Positions 8,701 to 15,178 of a stretch of DNA of 15,178 nt are shown one piece after another. A program made the position numbers and the translations under genes. The stretch comes from Auxenochlorella pyrenoidosa (lineage: Eukaryota; Chlorophyta; Trebouxiophyceae; Chlorellales; Chlorellaceae). How positions within the stretch are numbered: the stretch's first letter is position 1; each line of letters begins with the position of its first letter. A model generated the notes under the pieces. The model was not told the DNA's origin. It did no database searches and saw only the letters and a program-made list of their open reading frames with translations. The stretch covers positions 116,247 through 131,424 of the forward strand of contig KQ481975.1 of assembly GCA_001430745.1 (NCBI GenBank), read 5' to 3'.

Positions 8701-11700
8701 TGTCAGCCAGCGGTGCAGAGCCTGCAGTCAGCTCTGGCCACACTGGTCACAGAGGGCGAGCCAGCGGCAGCAGCCTTGGCCGCGTCTCTGCAGACTGTTG
8801 CAGGGCTGCTGCAGGGGCTGCCATCAGCGGAAGCAGACCTGCCAAACTGCGTCAGTTCCTTGGGCCAAGCTGTCAGCCAGCTGGCAGCAGGGTATGCCGA
8901 GGTGGCAGGCATGGCTCAAGAGCGACACAAGGTGCGCCTGGCATCCCCCAGTCCCACTGTATGCATGCAGCAAGGTGGGGATTGCCATCAACCATGCATG
9001 TGCGCATGCATTCGCGTGCAGCAACACCAAGCATGCAAACGCATCCCATCTTGCGGTGCCCTGCAGGTGTTCCAAGTCCTATCCTCTGTCAACGCGCGCC
9101 TGGAGCAAGCGGCAGCAGCGCACCCCAGCCGCCTGCAGCTCGGCCTGCCCGGCGGCCTGGTCTCTGGCTGCAACCCAGGTGCCCCGGCAGGCCAGCCTTC
9201 TGGCAGCAGCTGGCAGCCAGGCGGCGGCAGCAGGGATACGCTTGTGAAGCTGTTGCAGCAAATGACTGACAGCGTGGTCGGCCTGATTGAGGGGCTGGCT
9301 GTGGAGAAGGAGTGCCTAGAGTCGCAGATGCTGCAGGCACATGAGGAGGCCCGCCAGCTGCGCCGACAGGTGTGCACGGCGCTGCCTGCGCGCTGCCTCT
9401 GTGTGTTTTACTTGAGGGAACTGCCCCTGCTCAACTAAGTCCTGCCCCGCCTTTATAGAGTGCCACAGCTGCCTCGGTGCTGCTGGCTCCAGCTTTGTGC
9501 TTGCCATGCTGAGTTCTTGTGTAGAACGCCACCACGCAGGCTTTTTCCCTCCCCCCTGCCTGCCCGCAGGTCATGTCCATCCAGTCAGTGCTTACCTCGC
9601 TGCAGAGCCACACCGCTCTGGAGCACAGGGACGCCTTGGTGGCCCTGGAGCAGGCCCAGCAACGGGTCGCTGAGCTGGAGGCTGAGAATGCTGAGCTTGC
9701 AGGTCGTGCGCAGCATGCGCAGCAGGAGGCGGACGCCGTGCGCGCCTCTGCAACGCGCGAGTGGAACAGCATGCGGGACGACCTGGCCAGCCTGGTGCAC
9801 CAGGCGGAGCAGGCGCAGCTGAGCGCAGACGCAGCCTGCCAGCGGCAGCGTGAGGAGTATGAGCAAAAGCTTGCCCAGGCGCAGCAGGCTGTCACCGATG
9901 CAGCGGCGGGCCGCACCGCATCCGAGAGCGCTGCCGAGGCCGTGCACCGCCAGCTGGCGGCGGCGCAGCAGCAGCTGGCGGCAGCAGAGCAGCGAGCCGC
10001 AGCTGCTGAGGCGGCAGTCAGCGGCGGGCTGCAGGCCTCGCAGGCCGCAGTGGCGTCGCTGGAGGCACAGGTCTCGCAGCTGCAGCGCCAGCTGGCGACG
10101 CGCCTGTGTGGCAAGGGCGTGAGCGCTGCGCCGGCAAAGAAGGCTGCGGCTGCCTCGCGGGAGGCGGGGCTGCTCAAGCAGGAGAACCAACGGCTGCGGG
10201 CACAGGCAGCCAGCTTGCAGGAGCAGGTGGGAAGAGATGTGCTTGCTGCCGAGGTTGCCTTGAGCGCACAGCACCTCTGATTCCGAGTTGTCCTGCTGCT
10301 GGGTTCCATCAAACACAGGGAGGTTTCCTGCCTGCAGGCATCATCACACTGTCACATCACATTTGTTCCCGGCTCCTTTGCGTGCTGGCCTGCCTGCCTG
10401 CAGGTGCGGCTGCTGGAGACACATGTCCGGCAAGGCGTGAACCAGCTGCGTTCAGCCAAAGAGCTGGCCGCAGCAGCAGAGCGCGGCATCGCGGATGCAG
10501 GTCAGGGGCCACCTGGCTCTAAGCTATGTGGCTTATTTCGCTCTCGCTTCATTCCTGCTTTGCAAATGCAGGCTGCATGCGCACCACACATGTGCGCCGC
10601 AAAGTTTGTGCGCTGCGTCGGCCTCCCGGGCCTGCCTCTCGCGGTACGGCTTTGCGCAGGTATCTGCAAACGCCACCTTCTTTGGTCCTCTCGTTGCCGT
10701 CACCTGGCACTGCAGAGGGCCGTGCATCACGCGCTGAGAGCCTGCTGCGCAAGGTGGATGAGCGCAAGGCAGCAGCCGAGGTTGAGCGTCGCAAGGCCTC
10801 AGAGGCAGCAGCGCGCATGGAGCAGCAGGTGAGAGGCAACCGGGTTGAGCAGAGGGCAGTTTACTGGGCAATTTACTTGCATGCCCTGCCACAACCGGAA
10901 TTGCCTTGACTATGAAAGCTGTCCCATATTTGCTTTCATGACCCGTTCTGCCAGGTGCTGGAGCTGCAAAGCCGGCTGGAGGCAGCCCAGCATCGTGAGC
11001 GGGCAGCGCAGTCAGAGGTAGAGCGCCTCAGGTGTGCAGGGAAGGGGATATTGAGAGTTTTTTGAGAGGTCAGTTATGGGGCTGTGGCGCGTCTGGCGCT
11101 CAGGCCTGCAATGCGGCCATTCATGATTTCTTGCTGAACCCTGCCAACGCTCAACTCTTCCCTCCTCTGCTGCTCCACTCAGGGCTGCCACCAGCAAAAG
11201 GGATGCCGACGCCCGCCAGCTCAGCGCTACGCTGAGCCAGCTGGAGGTGGCAGAGGCGGCGCTGCGCGACTCGCAGGGCACCGCCTCTCGCCTGCTGCAG
11301 GTGACAAAACCAGCCGCTCAACAGCCCAGGTGGCAGGGTGACGCTAAGGGTCACGCTCGAGTATTGAGGCGTCAGCCCTTTTCCCACCGACCTGCCGCTC
11401 TGCTTGCCCCTAAGTCTTCTGCTGGCACTGCTGCCTTTGGCGCAGGACTGCACCAACCTGCAACGGGAGAACAGCCAGCTCAAGCAGAATGAGGGCCGGC
11501 TGCAGGCGCAGCTGCAGGGCAAGTATCCCCTGGTTGCCAGCCCAGGAATGACCTCGCAAATATGCTCCTGCCCCCCTCCCCAACGCCCAGTGACCGCACT
11601 CCTGTGCCTCACCTCTGTCGCTCTCTGCCGTTTTGACTGGCCTGCTGCAGAGGCGCTGCAGGAGGCTGCGAGTGCGGCCGACCAGGTGGCGGACCTGCAG

Positions 11701-14700
11701 GCCACTCTGGACAGCGGTGCGACAGGGTGCATCTGCTCGGTGCCTGCACCGCCGGGTGACACTGAGCCTGCCCCTGCCTTGCCTGCCCTGCCCAGCGAGG
11801 CCATCTGCAGCCACCCGACTTGTTCTAGCGAAGAAGTCCCATTCCCTCTGATTGGAAAGGGTGCCTCTGGCCCCCCCCCTCCCCCTCCCCCTCCCCCACC
11901 CCGGCCCCCCCACCCCCCACCCCAACCCCAATACACCCGGTCTGCAGTCATCACGGAGCTGGACATTGCCCGCTCCCTGCTGGCCAACCAGCGTCACCAG
12001 GAGCACCGGGAGCTCGATGGGCAGGCGGGGATGACCCCAGGCCGCAGCCCAGGCCCGGTGTTCAACCAGCACCTGGTGGCCTTCCCTGTGCGGCTGGGCA
12101 GCCTGCAATATGTGCCCGAGGTGACTGGGAAAGGGTAACGGCGCGCAAGATAATTCGCGGGGCGCTTGCTGGCAGCGGAGTCCAGCAGTGCGAGGCGTGC
12201 TGCAGCAGTTGGGCACAGTAGCTAGCTGCCCCGCTGACTTTTTTGGCTGGATCTTTAATGATCTTAAGAAGAAGATCTGAAGAAGAAGAATAAGTTAACC
12301 CTTTGCTGTCGACTGCCCCTGCAGGCCGACCGCGGGGAGCGCTCTGCCTTGGAGCGAGCTATGGATGTGCTGGCAGCACGTGACCCAAACGCCTGGGGCG
12401 CTGATGGCAGCAGCAGCAGCAAGGGGCGCAGCGGCGGAAAGGGCGGTCTTCCAGGCAGCGAGTGCACCCCTGCCGGTGGTGGCACAGCAGGGCCCTCCCC
12501 GCTCACGCAGCAGCCGTCCATGCAGCGGCCTGGCACCCCCAGCGCGACGCAGCCCGGCCCTGGAGCCACTGCGGGTGCGCAGCTGGCGGACGATGCAAGC
12601 TCTGCCTGGGGTGAGCAGCAAGCAGCCGCCGCGCGTTTGCCGCCAGGCCTGCCAGCGTCACGGCCAGGCAGCGGCCAGCACCAGCAGCGCCCGGCAAACC
12701 AGCAGGGGCAGCAGACATGGCTGTCACGGCCAGACACGGCTGCCAGCTCAGCCGCGGTGGACATTGGAGACGTGAGGCGGCTGGTGGCAACGGTGGAAAG
12801 CCTGCAGCGCCAGGTGCGGCTTGCTCCGGTGCTCCTGGGTTCTGCTGGGCTTCTCTCTGTCCGGCACGCATGCTCCGGCCCCATAAACTAGTGCCAAGCA
12901 TGATGGAGGCATGTGAAACCTGGCATGCCCTGCACACCTCACAGCGAGGCCTGGCAGTCTCATGACAGGTTGTATTTTTGATGTGCAACTCGCTTCCACT
13001 CTACTTTCTGGGCTTGCTGCAGCTGGCAGTGAAGAACGACCGCATCAAGCAGATGCGAGCAGCCCTGGAGGCTGCCAGCGTCAATTGCGCCTCCTTCACC
13101 CCCTTGTCCAGCCGTCCAGGCTCTGCAGCAGCAGCAGCAGCCGCGGTGGCACCAGCAGGCAGCGCCGGCGATGGCTCTGTGCTGGCACAGAGGCTGGAGG
13201 CAGCGCAGCGCCAGGTCAGCACTCTGCAGGCGCTAAACGGCAACCTGGAGAGCCAGCTGAGCGACGCCCAGCAGGCGCAGCAGCAGCTGGCCGCCGCCGC
13301 ACGCCAGCTGGCGGCGCTGCTGCCCGCAGGCGGCAGCCGGCCGCCCAGCGCCGGCGGCAGCGCTGCGCCAGCCACCTTGGGCGGAGCCGGCGGTGTGCTG
13401 CGCCTCCAGGCTCACCAGCTGCACCAGTTGGCTGCTCGCCTGGCTGAGGAGGTGGAGCGGTGCAGAGGGGAGCTGTCTGCCGCGCAGGAGCAGGCGGGGA
13501 CGCTGACGCTGCAGCTGGCCAGCCGCAACGCGCTGGTTGATGCTCTGCAGGCACGCCTTCGAGCCCTCGTCGGCAGCGCTCCCAACGGCGGTGGCGGCAG
13601 CCTTGCTGCAGGCGCTGCGGGAGTGTCTGAGGGCACGCAGACAGATGTCGATGCTTCCCTGCTGGCGCCGCCTGTGCCGCTGGCAGCAACTGCAGCCGCG
13701 CCGCTAGCGGGAGAGGGCGCAGCGACAACTGCGGATGCACTCGGCAGCCTGGACCGGATTGTGGGGCTGTGGCGGCAGGCCTGCAGCACAAAGGACGGCC
13801 AGCTGCTGCAGCTGCATTACGAGCTCGAGCAGGTGAGGTGCACCTGTGTTGCTTGAATCAGGGCGTGCAAGGATGAGGCGACCGTCCCAAGTTGCAGGGC
13901 GAGGCGATTACATGCGTGCGAGAGCTGTTCCCAACGCCTCTCGCCACCCACGCTAAGCTGCTGTCTTACTCACTACCTCTGGCAAAACTACGCAGGCCCA
14001 AGATGCCTTGGCTAACACCAGATCGGAGTTGGAGGGCGTCACAGCCGCCGCTGAGCAGCTCACAGCGCAGCAGCAGCGCAGCAACGGGCTGATAGAAGAG
14101 TTGCGCCAGCAGCTGGAGACGTCTGAGCAGCAGCTGAGTGCAGCTCGGGAGGCAGAGGCAGCGGCGCAGTCGAGGTGTTCACAGCTGGAAGCAGCTCTGG
14201 AGGAGGCACAGTCGGCGGCAGAGGCAGACAGCGGCGTAGCCGAGGAGGCGCAGGCAGCGGCAGAGGAGGCACGGGAGCAGGTGCACCATCTGCAGCGGCA
14301 GCTGGACATTGCTGAAGCGCAGGCGAGGGGGCGCATTAGGCCAAGCATGCGGTGCCGCGGCTTGCAGCAAGCTTGAGGCAGATGGCCTGGTCGTTCTGCA
14401 TCGTGGAAGGCTTGCATGCCCAGGGACTGGAGACATTGCTGCGGCCTGTGAGCTGAGCTATGCATGCCTCACCGAGACCTTGCTAGTCCCGTCCTGCAGG
14501 TCGCTGAGCTGCAGCATGCGGTGAGGCTGGAGCAGATGGCGCACTCGGACGCAGGCGTGTTGCGGCAGCAGGTCTCCGGCCTGCAGCAGCAGGCAGCCTC
14601 GCTGCAGGCCGACCTGGCAGCCGCCCGCCAGCAGGCGGCGGCTGCGGCCCAGCGCGCATCCCAGCTTGAACAGCAGCTGCAGCGGCAGGAGGCCGCCGCG

Positions 14701-15178
14701 CAGGCGGCGGCAGAGGGCAGCGCCTCGGCGCTAGCGGCACGCCTGGAGGCTGCCCAGCAGGCGCAGCAGCAGCTCCTGCGCCAGGCGGAAGACCTGGGCA
14801 GCCAGCTGGCGTCGGCCCAGCAGCGAGCAGAGCAGGCCGGCAGGGCGGCGGCGGTGGCAGAGGCCGAGTCGCGGCAGCTGCACGAGCGCCTGGCTGCCAG
14901 CGAGGCGCAGCGCGGCGAGGCCCTCGAAGCGGTGGAGCAGCAGAGCGCCGCTCTGGAGGGCCTGCAGGCCGCCCTGGGCCGACTGCAGGTGCACGAGGGG
15001 CGCGCCACCGAGGCGGGCGCGGCGCAGCAGCAGCTGGCGGCGCAGCTGGCCGCCGCACAGCAGCAGCTGGCGACGGCGCAGCAGGCCGCCGCCGTGGCGC
15101 ACAAGCAGGCAGAGGTGCTGCGGGCGCAGGCGGGCAGGGCCGAGGCCGAGGCGGCGCGGGCGGCTGCGGAGAAGCGCC
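5766..15178 (+). CDS. Giant Ala/Gln/Glu-rich coiled-coil protein, family not recognised, 3' end outside window
   Basis: Start ATG 5766 (CCAAATGGCG). Exons: 5766-5996, 6125-6229, 6365-6943, 7074-7247, 7460-8029, 8213-8457, 8607-8931, 9067-9369, 9570-10226, 10404-10500, 10716-10828, 10955-11031, 11183-11300, 11446-11518, 11651-11716, 11948-12120, 12325-12813, 13023-13832, 13996-14322, 14500-15178 (open). All phases agree, giving about 2,070 residues. The N-terminal 77 residues are Ser/Glu/Arg-rich and not coiled. Most of the rest is heptad-like (LEAEARELRGRLAAAEG; QLAAAQQQLAAAEQR). Flexible Pro/Gly/Ser/Ala stretches interrupt it at roughly 435-472, 758-803, 1303-1450, 1488-1515, 1564-1591 and 1647-1707. 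After the last of these comes a more conserved-looking block, LDRIVGLWRQACSTKDGQ (about 1708-1725). No membrane segment, motor or catalytic motif is seen. Composition fits golgin, centrosomal or cytoskeletal scaffolds, but that is inference. Least certain junctions: the ends of the exons at 7247, 11716 and 12120, and the acceptor at 8606. Confidence 0.83.
6944..7073 (+). other. GC-AG intron in the coiled-coil gene
   Basis: The donor is CAG|GCAAGC and the acceptor GCTGTGCAG. Joining 6943 to 7074 keeps phase 0 and an uninterrupted coil (AQHKAQ-EAAKEHDK). The donor hexamer is identical to those at 576 and 952. Confidence 0.8.
7248..7459 (+). other. GC-AG intron in the coiled-coil gene
   Basis: The donor is CAG|GCAAGG and the acceptor GGACTGCAG. 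The join AAVQQ-VSLMQHELEAL is phase 0 and coil-like. A GT after CGCAG at 7289-7290 is an in-frame alternative that would add 14 non-coil residues. Confidence 0.68.
11519..11650 (+). other. GC-AG intron in the coiled-coil gene
   Basis: The donor is CAGG|GCAAGT and the acceptor CCTGCTGCAG. The split codon G|AG gives LQAQLQ-E-ALQEAAS. The nearby GT (GGCAA|GTATCC) would break the frame of the next exon, so the GC donor is favoured. Confidence 0.75.
11717..11947 (+). other. Open, frame-preserving intron encoding a Pro-rich stretch if retained
   Basis: The intron (G|GTGCGA donor, GGTCTGCAG acceptor) is 231 bases, exactly 77 codons, and has no stop in the reading frame. Spliced, it gives LQATLDS-VITELDIARS. 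Retained, it inserts a Pro/Cys/Ser segment including a long proline run coded by the C-tract at about 11871-11932. The C-tract also works as a polypyrimidine tract, so splicing is the simpler reading. Confidence 0.6.
12249..12300 (+). repeat. AT-rich GAAGAA/GATC patch inside an intron
   Basis: This low-GC island in GC-rich surroundings holds GATCTTTAATGATCTTAAG, then AAGAAGATCTG and a GAAGAAGAAG run. GATCTT and AAGATC can pair as a short hairpin around AAGAAG. It sits 24-75 bases before the acceptor at 12323-12324, so it may include the branch site or a splicing enhancer. Confidence 0.6.
13125..13140 (+). repeat. (GCA)n microsatellite within the coiled-coil CDS
   Basis: Five GCA units plus one base code for part of an alanine run (about residues 1500-1506) in a flexible linker. 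Its length may vary between strains, always in whole codons. Confidence 0.7.
13635..13643 (+). other. TQT motif, candidate LC8 (dynein light chain) binding site
   Basis: Residues 1670-1672 of the coiled-coil protein read SEG-TQT-DVD, inside a disordered Gly/Ala/Pro linker between coiled-coil segments. LC8/DYNLL partners typically carry a TQT core followed by an acidic residue, in disordered sequence next to coiled coils. This is a short motif match only. Confidence 0.4.
14323..14499 (+). other. GC-AG intron in the coiled-coil gene
   Basis: The donor is CAG|GCGAGG and the acceptor GTCCTGCAG. Joining 14322 to 14500 keeps phase 0 (LDIAEAQ-VAELQHAVRL). Reading through hits a stop at 14374-14376, and the nearest downstream GT is out of phase. 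Confidence 0.72.

Noticed and set aside
8575..9438. Continuous plus-strand open frame as a separate gene
   Set aside because: Its coil-like parts are two exons (8607-8931, 9067-9369) of the large gene; the middle is an intron with GTGCGC donor and CCCTGCAG acceptor.
9431..10312. Minus-strand open frame of 293 codons
   Set aside because: Antisense shadow of the exon 9570-10226, same composition bias, no recognisable domain.
1..15178. tRNA, rRNA, CRISPR, transposon ends or telomere repeats
   Set aside because: Read through for these; no cloverleaf, regular spacer array, terminal inverted repeats or TTTAGGG-type repeats were found by eye.

Overview
The window looks like nuclear DNA of a GC-rich green alga. 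All three genes are split by many short introns of about 120-360 bases. Coding sequence is dominated by GC-ending codons, and spacing between genes is small. The closest relatives I recognise by eye for two of the proteins are plant or algal organelle proteins. I cannot name the species; a chlorophyte of the Chlorella/Coccomyxa/Chlamydomonas type is the best guess.

Layout. (1) Positions 159-3126, plus strand: the 3' part of an ATM1/ATM3-type (ABCB7 family) mitochondrial half-ABC transporter. It covers the end of the membrane domain and the complete nucleotide-binding domain in nine exons. (2) Positions 3127-3506: a convergent 3' region with a strong G-quadruplex-type motif. (3) Positions 5542-3507, minus strand: a complete six-exon gene for a 286-residue FKBP17-type chloroplast immunophilin, with transit peptide, a twin-Arg hydrophobic segment and a degenerate FKBP domain. 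(4) Positions 5543-5765: only 223 bases separate the FKBP start from the next, divergent gene. (5) Positions 5766-15178, plus strand: a very long Ala/Gln/Glu-rich coiled-coil protein. I reconstruct 20 exons giving about 2,070 residues, and the gene runs off the right edge. It resembles golgin, centrosomal or cytoskeletal coiled-coil proteins in composition only, and I do not recognise its family.

The first two genes are organelle functions (mitochondrial Fe-S/thiol export; chloroplast protein folding). The third is probably structural. There is no sign that the three act together, and no mobile element, CRISPR array, RNA gene or defence-like system was seen. The exon models were joined by reading phase, and every junction listed keeps frame.

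The most unusual signals concern splicing. Six of 31 reconstructed introns use a GC donor, mostly CAG|GCAAG. A splice acceptor is tandemly quadruplicated at the left edge. One intron is open, a multiple of three long and proline-coding. The hexamer TGCATG is concentrated in sense-strand introns.
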